Under the pieces are notes generated by a model. It was given only the letters and a program-made list of their open reading frames with translations. It did not search any database and had not been told where the DNA came from. 64,000 nucleotides of DNA from JAZBPO01 sp963691775. Lineage in GTDB: Bacteria > Pseudomonadota > Gammaproteobacteria > Pseudomonadales > Azotimanducaceae. The stretch covers positions 992,001-1,056,000 of the forward strand of contig OY829369.1 in NCBI GenBank assembly GCA_963691775.1, in the 5' to 3' direction. Numbering within the stretch: position 1 is the stretch's first letter; every line of letters starts with the position of its first letter. Shown here one piece after another: positions 18,601 to 29,046 of the stretch. The position numbers and the translations under genes are program-made.

Positions 18601-21600
18601 GACGCATCCGCTCCCGCAAGCTCGCTCGCCTCGCCGCCGCAGAAGATCGCATCGAGGCCGTCGAGCAGCGGTGCCGGAGGCACGTCCATATGAATACCGG
18701 CGCCGGAGCGCATCCCGCGCAGGTAGAGATACAGCACCCCACCGAAGCGCTCGACGCCATCAGGACCGAGCCGGGCACGGAGCAGACGACGCAGCGCAAC
18801 CGAATAGATCAGATACTGAAGGTCGTAGCGGTGTTCGCGGACGGATGCGGCCAGCGCATCCGGGGTGTACGCCGAGGCATCGTTCCCGAGCCAGTTGGAC
18901 TTGTAGTCGACGATCCAGAACCGGCCGTCATGCTCCACGACGAGGTCCACGAATCCGCGAAGCATGCCGTCGAGGCGCTCCAGGGAGAGCGGCGCGGCGC
19001 TGTAGCCGAAGCGCGATAGCAGCGCCTGAACATCCTCGCTTCGCCCGCCTCCAAGCGGCAGGTGGAACTCCATTTCAGCAAGCGCCCGATCCACGGTCGC
19101 GAGGCTTGCGCCAAGCGGGAGCGGGCAGGCCCGGACATCCTCCATCCAGGCGCGCACTGCGGCCGCATCCACTTCACCGTCGCCGAAGCCCCACGCGGCG
19201 AGCACCGCCTTGACGTGCGTCGACACCGCCTCGGCGTCCGCAGGCCAGTCCTCGAGGACCGCGTGCAGACAGCTGCCCGGCCGTGCCCCCTTGGGAAAAC
19301 GGTGGGCAATATCGTCGGGGACGGGGGCAGGCTCGCCGGCAGGCTCGCCGAAAGGCTTGCCGGCAGGCTCGGCGGCCCCGGGCGCACGCACCAGCTCCAC
19401 CTCGTCACCCGCACCGCGCACGTGCGCACTCGAAGGGTCCGTTCCCTCGACAAGGGCTGAATAGCTCGTCAGGCGCCAAGCCGATCGCTGCACGGGCGCC
19501 ATGGGCGTGCGCACGGCGAGTCCAGGCGTCACCGCAAGATGGGCAGGCGGACCGACGGCAGGTGCATCGAGCGCTTCAACGCGGATCGATTCCGAAGCAG
19601 CAGCCAGCGCGTCGAGACGCGCTGCAAGCTCGTCGTCGCTCGCCGCGTCGCCCGGGCCAAGCAGGAGATGCCCCAGTGCCGTTGCCCGCAGGCGCGATAT
19701 CCGGCCTCCGGGGGAGAGATTCGCAACCCCGAGATAGAGCGCGCGTCGCGCCCGGGTCATCGCAACGTAGAGCAGACGCAGATCCTCGGCCAGACGCTCG
19801 CGCTCCGCCGCCGCGCGCGCATTCGCGTCGGGCTTGAGGTCCAGCACGGCCCGCCATCGACCGCCGGCCTGCTCGTGATAGGCCGCGTCGCTCGCCTCGC
19901 GCAGCCAGGTCCCGAAGGGCACAAGCACGACGTCATACTCGAGCCCCTTGGCGGCATGCATGGTGACGATGCGCACGAGATCGGCATCCGTCTCCAGACG
20001 CATGCGCGCTTCTTCGGCTTCCGCCGCGGCGCTGCGCTCACGACCGAGCCAGAGCAACAGGCGATGCATGCCCCCGAGCGCCGATGCGGCGCGCTGCAGC
20101 AGTTCGCCGAGATGGCGCACGTCCGTGAGTCGGCGAGGACCATCCAGACGCGGCAGCCAGCGGGCAGGCACGTCGTAGTCCGCAAGGAGGCGCGTCAGCA
20201 TCACCATGGGCCCATGACGCCGCCAGAGTTCGTGATAGCCCGCGAAGCGGTCGAGGTGCCCTTGCCAGGCAGCCTCGTCGACGTGGATGTCGTGCTGCAA
20301 TCGGTCGAGCGGAAGATCCAGCAGCGGCGTCGCCAGCGCGGCGCGCACAGCGGCCTCGTCGCGCGGATCGAGTGCTGCCGCGAGCAATCGCTCCAGATCG
20401 ACCGCCTCATCGCTCGCGAACACCGTCTCCCGCGCCTGCCGAACGCTCGCGATGCCGACCCGCGCGAGCGCCGTAAACACCGCAACCGCTTCACCGTGCG
20501 TACGCACGAGCACGGCGATCTGCCGCGCTTCGAGTTGGGCGCCCGCGATCATGACGTCACCCGCGAGCAGGCGCTGGATCTCGGCAACCAGGCGCGCCTC
20601 CGCAGCCGCCTGCAGACCATTGGCCGCGACGCCGCCTTCGCTCGCCAGGTGCCAGAAGGTCAGGGCCGGCCGAGCGCCGGTCCCGTCGCGATACTCACCG
20701 CGCTCCGCACCCGGCCTGGGTACCACGGGGGTGAAGCCGATCTCGTCGACGACGAAGGGTGCCGTCGCGTCGCGATAGAGCGCCTCTACCGCGTCGAGCA
20801 TCTCGGGCGAGGACCGCCAGTTCGTATGCATGACCGCGCGCGCGTCGGCTGCGAGGGTCGCGCGCGCATCCAGGTACGCATACACGTCCGCGCCCCGGAA
20901 TGCGTAGATCGCCTGTTTCGGGTCGCCGATCATCACCAGCGTTCCACCCTCGTCCTCGGGCGGATAGAGCGCATCGAAGATGCCGTACTGGAGCGGATCG
21001 GTGTCCTGGAATTCGTCGATGAACGCAATCGGGTAAGTCCGACGCACGGCTTCGGCGAAGCGCGCCCCCCCTCGCCCGGAGAGCCCGCGCCAGGCGCCCC
21101 TCAGTACGTCTTCAGGCGAGATGCGTGCGTCACTGAGCTTTTCTGCCTCGAGGGCATCGCCGATCTCGCGGATGGCCTGTGCGCGCAGCACCACATGCAC
21201 GTCGTCGAGCGCATCGAGCGCCGCATCCACGAGTTCGTGGGTCTCGTCGAAGTCCGGAGGCGTGCCCCGCTTGCCAATCTTCTTCAGCAGCGCTTCGCGC
21301 GTGTACAACGCGAGCAGGGGCGCGATCGACCCTGCCTCGCCCTCGGCCCCGACGACCGAGAACGGGTCCAATGAGCGCGCGCAGCCACGCGCCCACGTAT
21401 CCATGGCAGCGGTGTGGCGCGGCGCACCGCCGAACTTCTGATCCTTGCTCAGGCTCGACGCGGCGATCCGCGTCGACACTTCCGCGTCGAGCCAGTGGCG
21501 CGCGAGTGCCTCGAGCGTCGATCGCGCGCCCTCGGCGGCGAGACGGAAGTCGTCCCGCTGACCGGTGCGCACGTCCAGGCCAAAGCGTCCGAGCCAACCG

Positions 21601-22187
21601 CCTACGTCGCGCAACAGCGCGTCGGGATCCGGCCAGCGGTCGAGCACGAGTGCGGCGAGCCCCTCCGGTAGCGGATAGACCTGCCGGCGCCAGAAGTCCC
21701 GCGCAGCGCGCTGACGGTACTCGCGGTCGTCGAGTACGAATTCCTGCGCGAAACGTGCACCGGAGTCGAAGGCGCGCTCCACGAGCATGCGCTGGCAGAA
21801 GGCGTGGATCGTGAACACCGCGGCTTCGTCGAAGCGCGCGAGGGCTGCGCGCAATTGCGCCGCGGCGACATCACGGTTGCTGCAGGCGTCGAGCAGCGCG
21901 CTGAGGAAGGGATCTCCGGGCGGCGCTTCGCCCTCCTCCGCCTCGAACACCTCGAGCGCATCCGCGACGCGCTGGCGCAGGCGACCGCGCAATTCCAGCG
22001 TCGCGGCCTTGGTGAAGGTCACCACCAGGATCTGGTCGATGCGCTGTGCCGGCCGTCCGTGACCGAGGAGCGTGCGCAATACGAGCGAGCCGATCGCATG
22101 CGTCTTCCCCGTGCCCGCGCTGGCCTCGATGAGGCGGCGGCCATGGAGCGGCATTGCCAGCGGGTCGAGCTCAAGCACCGGCATCAT
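18597..22187 (-). CDS. recB: RecBCD beta subunit, helicase-nuclease
   Basis: About 1196 residues. Walker A EASAGTGKT lies near residue 25, helicase motif II in FIDEFQDTDP, and the C-terminal nuclease signature VDYKSNWLG near residue 1095 as in E. coli RecB. I start at the ATG at 22187 because the product then aligns with the short RecB N-terminus ahead of LDPL; another ATG directly follows and a longer frame opens at 22214. It overlaps the recC end by 17 bp. 3'-5' helicase and sole nuclease of the complex, required for RecA loading after Chi. Confidence 0.95.
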   Translation of the reverse strand: MMPVLELDPLAMPLHGRRLIEASAGTGKTHAIGSLVLRTLLGHGRPAQRIDQILVVTFTKAATLELRGRLRQRVADALEVFEAEEGEAPPGDPFLSALLDACSNRDVAAAQLRAALARFDEAAVFTIHAFCQRMLVERAFDSGARFAQEFVLDDREYRQRAARDFWRRQVYPLPEGLAALVLDRWPDPDALLRDVGGWLGRFGLDVRTGQRDDFRLAAEGARSTLEALARHWLDAEVSTRIAASSLSKDQKFGGAPRHTAAMDTWARGCARSLDPFSVVGAEGEAGSIAPLLALYTREALLKKIGKRGTPPDFDETHELVDAALDALDDVHVVLRAQAIREIGDALEAEKLSDARISPEDVLRGAWRGLSGRGGARFAEAVRRTYPIAFIDEFQDTDPLQYGIFDALYPPEDEGGTLVMIGDPKQAIYAFRGADVYAYLDARATLAADARAVMHTNWRSSPEMLDAVEALYRDATAPFVVDEIGFTPVVPRPGAERGEYRDGTGARPALTFWHLASEGGVAANGLQAAAEARLVAEIQRLLAGDVMIAGAQLEARQIAVLVRTHGEAVAVFTALARVGIASVRQARETVFASDEAVDLERLLAAALDPRDEAAVRAALATPLLDLPLDRLQHDIHVDEAAWQGHLDRFAGYHELWRRHGPMVMLTRLLADYDVPARWLPRLDGPRRLTDVRHLGELLQRAASALGGMHRLLLWLGRERSAAAEAEEARMRLETDADLVRIVTMHAAKGLEYDVVLVPFGTWLREASDAAYHEQAGGRWRAVLDLKPDANARAAAERERLAEDLRLLYVAMTRARRALYLGVANLSPGGRISRLRATALGHLLLGPGDAASDDELAARLDALAAASESIRVEALDAPAVGPPAHLAVTPGLAVRTPMAPVQRSAWRLTSYSALVEGTDPSSAHVRGAGDEVELVRAPGAAEPAGKPFGEPAGEPAPVPDDIAHRFPKGARPGSCLHAVLEDWPADAEAVSTHVKAVLAAWGFGDGEVDAAAVRAWMEDVRACPLPLGASLATVDRALAEMEFHLPLGGGRSEDVQALLSRFGYSAAPLSLERLDGMLRGFVDLVVEHDGRFWIVDYKSNWLGNDASAYTPDALAASVREHRYDLQYLIYSVALRRLLRARLGPDGVERFGGVLYLYLRGMRSGAGIHMDVPPAPLLDGLDAIFCGGEASELAGADAS

Positions 22188-25100
22188 CCGGATCGCCTTC
22201 GCCCGCTTCGACAAGCACCGTCAGACGGTCGATCGTCTTGGCGCGGGCAATTCGCTCCCCGTGCGTTAGGAGTGGGCCCCAGACACGCAGGGCCAGTGCA
22301 CCGAAGGTCGGTGCGAGTTCGGCATCGTCTCCCGGGAACTCCGGCCACAGTCGGCGCACCGCGTCCTGCTCGCCTTCGCTGCGAGCCGGCGCGAATGCAT
22401 TCGGTCGCCAGGCCGAACGCGCTGCATCGAGTGCGGCGTCCTCACCCTTCGCGCTCTTCTCGGCAAACGCCGCGCTGGTTGCGACGAGCAACGGCTGCGG
22501 CTCATCGAGCAACTCGTCGCGTACCCGGACGAGATCCTGAAGGAACTCTGACGCCTCCTCTGCGGCGAGCGGCGGCCAAAGATGTAGATGACTCTCGTCG
22601 AGCAGCACGGTCGTCCTCGCGGTGCCCTGGGCAGCGAGCGCGAGGTGTACGATCCACGCGCGCATCCGATCGCGTTCGTTTGCCTTGCCAGGGCGTACCC
22701 GCAGACGAACCCGATCGCTGCAGTCGCTCACGCGCCCCTGCAGACGTTCGTTGCCGAGCACACAGTCGACGTTGGCGTTGTCGAACACCTCGTTCGCCAA
22801 CGGCGCGAGGCGCGCGCGATAGTCCTCTGCATACGACGACAAAGCGTCCACGGCGGCGCCGCGCGCCGGTCCCTCCGGCAGTTCACCGGCCGCGATTCGC
22901 GCATCGACCCAGGCGCCCACATCGCCTCCGGCGAGCGCGTGCTCGATCGCACCGGCCCGCAGGCGATGACGGTCGAGCCCTGCGATGACGAAAGGTTCGT
23001 CGTCTTCGGAGGTGAGTTCGCTGACGTCGAGACGCACCGACAGACGAGCACGCAGCATCTCGCTGCTCGGATCGACGAAGAACGCTTCCAGTTCGCGCAG
23101 GGAGGGCATCGTCGCGTCGCCGCGCGCCGCGAATTGCACACGTCCCGGAGTTCCGCGCGCAATCGAGAATGCAGGCACATCCTTGGCAAACGCCCACAGC
23201 GAAGAAGAAGTCCTCAGGCGCTCACCGTCGTAGGCGCCACTGAACGGCTGCAGGGGATGGCGCTGCGTGAGCACCTCGAGCGCCGGTTCTCCAGACGGGC
23301 CCCGGAAGCGGCGGGCCACCGCTTCAAGGAGCGCAGCGACCACGACGGAAGGCGGACGCTCGGCATCGTCGACCGGGTCACGGCCGGACCACGACACGAT
23401 CAGATGCTCGCGCGCCGCGAGCAGCGCTTCCAGGAACAGAAACCGGTCTTCCAGGCGCCGTGCGCGGTCCCCCTTGCGCGGATGGCGCGCGATCAGATCG
23501 AAGTCCAGCGGTACGTCCCGACGCGGATAGTCACCATCGTTCATGCCAAGAAGCGCTACGACGCGAAACGGGATCGTGCGCATGGGCATGAGCGTGCAGA
23601 AGGTGATCTGCCCCCCGAGGAAGCGATGGCCACCATCGCGGGCCGTCAGCGCCGGCGCGAGCAGTTCGCGCACCACGTCGAGTTCCAGCGCTTCGTCGAC
23701 CCCCGCGCGCGCCGTGCGTGACTCGAGCTGCACGAGCGCTTCGCGCACGCCGTTCAGCGCAGCCGTATCGTCAGCGCCCTCCTCGAAGCAATCGGCCATG
23801 AGCGCACGGATACGCTGCGCCCAGCGCACGGGCGGATGCGGCCCGGCGAGCCGTTCGCGATGGCGCGCAAGGCGCTCGACGAAGGCAAGCAGGCGACCGA
23901 TCGCGTCGGCGAGATCGCCTTCCACCCCGGGCAGCGGCGCACGGCCCGCGAACGGTGCCGCTTCGCCCATCGCATAGCCAAGCAGGAGGCGGTCCGCACC
24001 CGCAGACCAGCTGTGCGCACGACTGTGCACACGAACACCCGCTGCCTCATCGGCTGCGGGAAGGGAGAGTGACCTCCAGTGCGCGTCATCCAGAGACCAG
24101 CGCACGCCGGCACGTCGCACCCAGTCCCCGAGTCGCTCGGCCATCTCTGCTTCGATGCGACAGGCACGGAGCACGGCCGGAGTTTCCAGCAGCGCCAGCA
24201 CCTCCGATGCGCCGAAGCGGCTCCGCGGCAGTTCCAGCAACGCAGCCAGGGTCGCGAGCACGGGGGTTTCACCGCCGAGACCGCGATCGGAGATCGCGAA
24301 CGGCAGCACGGGACCGTCGCGGGTTTCACCGAAAACCGCCTCGATGTACGGGGCATAGCGATCAATGTCCGGAATCATCACCACCACGTCGCGCGGCTGC
24401 AGCGCTTCGGAACGGGCGAAGCACTCGAGGAGACGGTCGCGCAACACTTCGAGCTCGCGTAGCGGACCGTGGCAATCGAGAAACAGCACACTGCTGTCGC
24501 CCGGGTCGAGCGTGACGGGGACCGCGCCCGGATCGAGATCGAGAATGTCGCGCTGCAGGGTCGCAAGGGCCGTGGGCCCTGCCGCCTCGAGAAAGTCGTC
24601 CTCCAGCACCGCGCCCTCGCCGAGCTCGAGTACGAGATCGACGAAGTCCCGTCCCGCCCCACCGAGTTCCGCGAGGAGTGGATGCCCGACCTCGTAGTAG
24701 GGATGCGTCGGCGCTGCCTCGTCGCGTACCCGCTCGGCAGCTTCGAGCTGCGCGAGATAGGCCTCGCTGACAATGTCGCTCCAGTACTGACGGGACGGAT
24801 TAAGGACGTGGATCGTCAATTCGACGTGCGCCGACAGCGCGAGCAGCAGGCGCAATTGATCCGGCGGCATGGCGGAGATGCCGAACAGTGCGATGCGCCC
24901 AGGCAGGCCCGCTGCCGCGAGCCGTGCGCGGCAGTCCTCGCGTTCGAGGCGCCCGAGCGCCCGCGCCGTGAGCGAGGCCCGATCCTGCGCACCGGCGCCC
25001 GGGGGCCCCGACTGCTCGATGCGCTCGATGAGCATGCGCCAGAACAGCGGCTGCCAGGGTTCATCGCGCGTGACCCCGACGATTTCCTCACCAGTGCGCC

Positions 25101-25587
25101 AACGGGCGAGCCAATCGGGGCGGTAGACGAGATATTGATCGAAGACGTCGACGATGCGCTCCGACAGCTGGAAGCGCTTCATGCCGTCGCCGTCGTCCGC
25201 AAGGTAGCCCGCAAGGCGCTCCGCCCGCGGGTCCAGAAGCAGGTGTCCGCCCGGCGCAAGCAACGCGAAGGCGTGCCAGAGCATCAGGCGCTTGTCGAAG
25301 GGCGACTCCGAGGGCACGTCCGCCTCCAGCGCGCGCAGCACCTGCCAGACGAACGAGGACGGCAATGGAAAGTCGATCCCGGCTGCAATCCCCTGCGCCT
25401 CCGCAAGGCGATGACGCAGCCAGGTCGCCATGCCCGGGCTCTGCACGACGACGACTTCGCGATCGAGCACGACGTGCAAACCCTCGGCCGAGTGGTCGCC
25501 GTGGCGATGGCCGACGCGATCGCCAAGGCGCGCCACGAGATTTTCCGCCAGCAGGTCGAGCCGATTGGATTGACGGACCTCGAGCAT
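22171..25587 (-). CDS. recC: RecBCD gamma subunit
   Basis: 1138 residues from the ATG at 25587, 8 bp after the stop of the P1 peptidase gene. RecC landmarks include QSPGMATWLRHRLAE near residue 50, LFGISAMPPDQLRLL and MRTIPFRVVALLGMNDGDYPR. The helicase-like fold lacks a working Walker motif, as usual for RecC, which recognises Chi and splits the strands. It overlaps recB by 17 bp. The frame continues upstream to 25779, but that extension is arginine-rich and overlaps the neighbour. Confidence 0.95.
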   Translation of the reverse strand: MLEVRQSNRLDLLAENLVARLGDRVGHRHGDHSAEGLHVVLDREVVVVQSPGMATWLRHRLAEAQGIAAGIDFPLPSSFVWQVLRALEADVPSESPFDKRLMLWHAFALLAPGGHLLLDPRAERLAGYLADDGDGMKRFQLSERIVDVFDQYLVYRPDWLARWRTGEEIVGVTRDEPWQPLFWRMLIERIEQSGPPGAGAQDRASLTARALGRLEREDCRARLAAAGLPGRIALFGISAMPPDQLRLLLALSAHVELTIHVLNPSRQYWSDIVSEAYLAQLEAAERVRDEAAPTHPYYEVGHPLLAELGGAGRDFVDLVLELGEGAVLEDDFLEAAGPTALATLQRDILDLDPGAVPVTLDPGDSSVLFLDCHGPLRELEVLRDRLLECFARSEALQPRDVVVMIPDIDRYAPYIEAVFGETRDGPVLPFAISDRGLGGETPVLATLAALLELPRSRFGASEVLALLETPAVLRACRIEAEMAERLGDWVRRAGVRWSLDDAHWRSLSLPAADEAAGVRVHSRAHSWSAGADRLLLGYAMGEAAPFAGRAPLPGVEGDLADAIGRLLAFVERLARHRERLAGPHPPVRWAQRIRALMADCFEEGADDTAALNGVREALVQLESRTARAGVDEALELDVVRELLAPALTARDGGHRFLGGQITFCTLMPMRTIPFRVVALLGMNDGDYPRRDVPLDFDLIARHPRKGDRARRLEDRFLFLEALLAAREHLIVSWSGRDPVDDAERPPSVVVAALLEAVARRFRGPSGEPALEVLTQRHPLQPFSGAYDGERLRTSSSLWAFAKDVPAFSIARGTPGRVQFAARGDATMPSLRELEAFFVDPSSEMLRARLSVRLDVSELTSEDDEPFVIAGLDRHRLRAGAIEHALAGGDVGAWVDARIAAGELPEGPARGAAVDALSSYAEDYRARLAPLANEVFDNANVDCVLGNERLQGRVSDCSDRVRLRVRPGKANERDRMRAWIVHLALAAQGTARTTVLLDESHLHLWPPLAAEEASEFLQDLVRVRDELLDEPQPLLVATSAAFAEKSAKGEDAALDAARSAWRPNAFAPARSEGEQDAVRRLWPEFPGDDAELAPTFGALALRVWGPLLTHGERIARAKTIDRLTVLVEAGEGDPDDAGA

Positions 25588-25595
25588 GGCGCGGC

Positions 25596-26750
25596 TCAGC
25601 GACCTCCGCCCGGCCCGCTTCGGGCACCGTGCGCGTCGAGAATATCCAGTACGCGCCCCCTCGGAATCGCCTCCAGACGCCCGCGCGCACTCTCGACCGT
25701 AGTGGCGGCGAACAGCGCGTTCACGATCGCCTCCTCCGTCGCCTCGGCCGTGGCTGCAAAGAGCGGCGACAAGGCCCACGGAACGAGGCCCGGCGTTTCG
25801 ACCGGCGCTGCACTCTCGCGAGGACGGCGGACATCCGGATGGGTGGAGAAGGCGATCACGTAATCCCCGGAGCCATTGCTCGCGTAAGAACCGGTACGGG
25901 CCAGACCCATGATCGCCCGCATGGCGAGTCGATCGAGCGCCCCCCCGTCCAATGGCGCATCGGTCGCGACCACGATCATGATGGAGCCATCCTCACGGTC
26001 CTCGTCCCGCGGCGCTGCAAGGGCCTCCCGGAAGGGCGTCTGCCCCAGCGCCTCGCCAACCGGCACGCCCGCGATCGTCATGAAGCCACCGAAATTCGTC
26101 TGCACGAGCACGCCGACGCGATGACCACCGAGCGACGCGGGCAGCACGCGCGAACTCGTGCCGATTCCGCCCTTGAATCCGAAGGCCTGCGTTCCCGTAC
26201 CGGCGCCAACGCTGCCCTCCTCCACGGGCCCGTCGCCCGCGGCGTCGAGCGCAGCGAAGACCTCATCGCGGCCGATCGGGTTCGACCACATATCATTCAC
26301 GCGTGCGTCGTTGGTTTCGCCCACGACCGGATTGACCGTGTGTTCGCCCATGCCCGGCTGCCCGTAGACCCACTCCTTGAGCGCATCCGCCGCACGCCAG
26401 ACGCACAGCGTGCAGGTGAGCAGAATGGGCGTCTCGATTTCGCCGAATTCGCGCACCTGGGTTTCGCCGATGAGCTTGCCGTACCCGTTGCCGACGTGGA
26501 TCGCGGCCGGCATGGGGAAACGATACAGATTGCCAGGTCCAGGAATGATCGCCGTCACGCCCGTGCGGACGTCATCGCCTCGGATGACCGTCGCATGGCC
26601 GACACGCACGCCGTCAACGTCGGTGATCGCATTCAGGGGACCTGTCGGGAATACGCCGATCTCTACGCCGAGGGCCCGCGCACGCGGCTCAGCGGCCTGA
26701 ACCGAGGTGACCGCAACAAGCAGCAGTCCGGCGAGGGGCAGGGATCTCAT
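25596..26750 (-). CDS. P1 (DmpA-like) family exported peptidase
   Basis: 384 residues from the ATG at 26750, which opens a clean signal peptide (MRSLPLAGLLLVAVTSVQA). The body follows the DmpA/P1 family: LNAITDVDGVRVGHATVI, GNGYGKLIGETQVREFG, and a GAGTGTQAFGFKGGIGTSSR segment. Members of this family are made as one chain that self-cleaves before a nucleophilic Ser or Thr and act as aminopeptidases/amidases. The exact cleavage residue was not fixed here. It is 8 bp upstream of recC, so the two may be co-transcribed without sharing a role. Confidence 0.88.
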   Translation of the reverse strand: MRSLPLAGLLLVAVTSVQAAEPRARALGVEIGVFPTGPLNAITDVDGVRVGHATVIRGDDVRTGVTAIIPGPGNLYRFPMPAAIHVGNGYGKLIGETQVREFGEIETPILLTCTLCVWRAADALKEWVYGQPGMGEHTVNPVVGETNDARVNDMWSNPIGRDEVFAALDAAGDGPVEEGSVGAGTGTQAFGFKGGIGTSSRVLPASLGGHRVGVLVQTNFGGFMTIAGVPVGEALGQTPFREALAAPRDEDREDGSIMIVVATDAPLDGGALDRLAMRAIMGLARTGSYASNGSGDYVIAFSTHPDVRRPRESAAPVETPGLVPWALSPLFAATAEATEEAIVNALFAATTVESARGRLEAIPRGRVLDILDAHGARSGPGGGR

Positions 26751-26856
26751 GCGCACTTCCGATCGGCCGACGCACGGGCGCGTCATCACGCAAGCTACAC
26801 GGCCACGGGACGAGACTCGACCTGTTACCTCCTCGATCACGCCGTCGGAGTGAGCG

Positions 26857-27579
26857 ATGTTCCGGTCTCTTCTGCGAATTCTAGCCGCAGTCACTGCTGC
26901 CGGCGGCGTGATCGTCGCACTCGCTGCCACCATCGGCGACGGCACTTATCGCTACACGGCCCCGAACCGCGACGGCATCGGCAAGTGGTATCTCGACCGG
27001 GAGATCTCGCACGTCATGGGCCATCAGGGGGCAGGCTGGCTGGAACGCCGGGGGCGGGCGCGAAGCGAACGTACCGATCTCCTCATCGAGGGCTTGCCGC
27101 TCACGCCCGACGCCGTGGTCGCGGACATCGGCGCTGGCACCGGCTACTTCAGCTTCCCCGTTGCCGGTCGGGTCCCGGAGGGGCGCGTCCTTGCGGTCGA
27201 CATTCAACCGGAAATGCTCGAAATCATCGAAACGCGCAAGCAGGCGCGCAATGTGGCGAACGTCGAGACGATCCTCGGCACGATCGAAGACCCGAACCTC
27301 CCGGAAGCCGCAGTCGATCTGATCTTCATCGTCGACGCTTACCACGAGTTCTCGCATCCCCAAGAAATGGGCGAGGCCATGGCACGTGCGCTGGTACCCG
27401 GCGGCCGTCTGGTGCTGGTCGAATACCGCGCCGAGGACGCGTCGGTCCCGATCAAACGCCTGCACAAGATGAGTGAGGCGCAGGCACGCCGAGAGATGTC
27501 GGCGCTCGGGCTCGAATGGGAAGCGACCGAGGACTACCTCCCGCAGCAGCACGTGCTCGTGTTCAGGAAACCCGGATAG
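26857..27579 (+). CDS. Class I SAM-dependent methyltransferase, membrane-anchored or exported
   Basis: 240 residues. A hydrophobic N-terminal segment (about 8-25) suggests a signal anchor. SAM motif I is VADIGAGTGYFS (about 90), motif II is VLAVDIQPEML, and IFIVDAYHEFSHP marks the substrate side. The anchor is unusual for this cytoplasmic fold. It diverges from the peptidase gene. Substrate unknown. Confidence 0.82.
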   Translation: MFRSLLRILAAVTAAGGVIVALAATIGDGTYRYTAPNRDGIGKWYLDREISHVMGHQGAGWLERRGRARSERTDLLIEGLPLTPDAVVADIGAGTGYFSFPVAGRVPEGRVLAVDIQPEMLEIIETRKQARNVANVETILGTIEDPNLPEAAVDLIFIVDAYHEFSHPQEMGEAMARALVPGGRLVLVEYRAEDASVPIKRLHKMSEAQARREMSALGLEWEATEDYLPQQHVLVFRKPG

Positions 27580-27629
27580 GGCGGCACGAGCGTTCGAGAA
27601 CACGTGCATCGTGGACGGCGCGCTGACCT

Positions 27630-27662
27630 GCCTCGCCGGCCTCTGAGCGGCCCCGGCGGGGC
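27630..27662. terminator. Bidirectional terminator-like hairpin
   Basis: Arms GCCTCGCCGG and CCGGCGGGGC pair over 10 bp with one G-T pair around a 13-base loop. It lies between the convergent methyltransferase and histidine kinase genes. No T-run. Confidence 0.5.
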
Positions 27663-27705
27663 GACGCCGCACGCCATGAAGCCGCGGCGCCGAACGGTTC
27701 CATGG

Positions 27706-29046
27706 TTAGTCCACGCGCAAACTCTCCGGGAAGCGGACGCGCGCTTCGAGCCCACCCCCGGGGCGCTGCAGGAGCAACACATCACCACCAATTGCACGCA
27801 TGAGTTCCCGGGCAATGCCGAGGCCGAGCCCGCTGCCGCCAGTTTCACGATTGCGGGAACCTTCTCCGCGCTCGAACGGCTCGAAAACGCGGTCGACATC
27901 CTCGGCTTCGATCCCGGGCCCTCTGTCGAGGATGCAGAGATCGAGGCCGTCGACGCCTGATAGGGCGACGAACTCCGCATCTCCCGCATAGCGGCGGGCG
28001 TTCTCCAGCAGATTGTCGAGCACGCGGCGCAGCGCTAGGGGGTTTCCGACTATCCAGTAGGGCCTGTGCGCGTCGTTCGCGAACGTGAGCTCACGCTCGC
28101 TGGCCCACAAGCGGGCAATCGCGTGCACATCTACCAGCTCGTCACGGTCGCTCGCGTGACCCGAACGCGCATAGAGGAGCATGTCTTCCACCAGCGCGTT
28201 CATCTCATCGATGTCGTGAAGCGCCGCTTCGAGCATCTCCGGCCGCCCGCCCTCGATACGCAGTCGCAATCGCGTCATGCCCGTGCGCAGATCGTGCGCA
28301 AGCGCGCTGAAGGTTCGGGTGCGGTCAGAGACCAGGCCCGCAATGCGGTCCTGCATGGCGTTGAGCGTTCGCGCCAGGGAACGGACCTCACGCGGGCCGC
28401 GTTCATGGATGTGTGTAGGCGCGAGGCGCATGCCGAGTTCATCCGCGGCCTGCTCCAGTTGCGCAAGCGAGGCAAGCAGGCCGCGCAGCGCAATCGCCGC
28501 GACCGAGCCGACGATGAGCACCGAGGCCATGACCAGGAGCAACGCGCCGCGGGGCTGATTCGCGATAAGCGCAGGCGGCGCAAACGCGACGCGCAGCACC
28601 CGCGCGTCCTGCAACGCGATGTCTACCTCCAACACGATTTCGGCAATACCCGCTTTCAGCGGACGGGGATCCGCCGGCGTACCGATCGGGCGCCCGACGC
28701 GGAAACGCAACGCCCGGCCGGCGAACAGGCGCGGCGCCGCATCGGCAAGCGCCGTCTGCAGGATCGGGTCCGCCTCGGCCTGCGCAGGAAACGAAGCGTC
28801 AACGCGGGCCGCCCGCAGTGAGGTATTGAAGATCGCAATGGGGCGCGATGCATCCGCATCACCGGCATCCAGGGCGCGAACGAGCTCGGCGATCGAAGGT
28901 CCGGCAGACTTCAAACCCTGGGAGAAGAAGGTCGTCGACGGCCCCCCCTGCAGCACGAGCCAGAGCAGACCCACCAGCGCCAGGAGCGCCGCGAGCGTGA
29001 CGGCAAACACGCGCGGCAGCAGCGACGACGGAATGAGGCGCTTCAC
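27706..29046 (-). CDS. Sensor histidine kinase, EnvZ-like
   Basis: 446 residues. TM1 is about 12-34, a periplasmic sensor region about 35-168, and TM2 about 170-192 (LLLVMASVLIVGSVAAIAL). HAMP is followed by the HisKA box with phospho-acceptor His in ALAHDLRTGMTRL. The catalytic domain has the N box (LDNLLENARRYAG), DRGPGIE and GGSGLGLGIA. The GTG start overlaps the stop of the response regulator (GTGA), so the two are coupled. The signal is unknown. Confidence 0.92.
   Translation of the reverse strand: MKRLIPSSLLPRVFAVTLAALLALVGLLWLVLQGGPSTTFFSQGLKSAGPSIAELVRALDAGDADASRPIAIFNTSLRAARVDASFPAQAEADPILQTALADAAPRLFAGRALRFRVGRPIGTPADPRPLKAGIAEIVLEVDIALQDARVLRVAFAPPALIANQPRGALLLVMASVLIVGSVAAIALRGLLASLAQLEQAADELGMRLAPTHIHERGPREVRSLARTLNAMQDRIAGLVSDRTRTFSALAHDLRTGMTRLRLRIEGGRPEMLEAALHDIDEMNALVEDMLLYARSGHASDRDELVDVHAIARLWASERELTFANDAHRPYWIVGNPLALRRVLDNLLENARRYAGDAEFVALSGVDGLDLCILDRGPGIEAEDVDRVFEPFERGEGSRNRETGGSGLGLGIARELMRAIGGDVLLLQRPGGGLEARVRFPESLRVD

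Noticed and set aside
17584..21374. Long plus-strand frames opposite recD and recB (369 and 611 codons)
   Set aside because: Shadows of the rec genes, as expected in high-GC DNA; no domain.
25365..27476. 703-codon plus-strand frame
   Set aside because: Crosses recC, the peptidase and the methyltransferase out of frame; Arg-rich.
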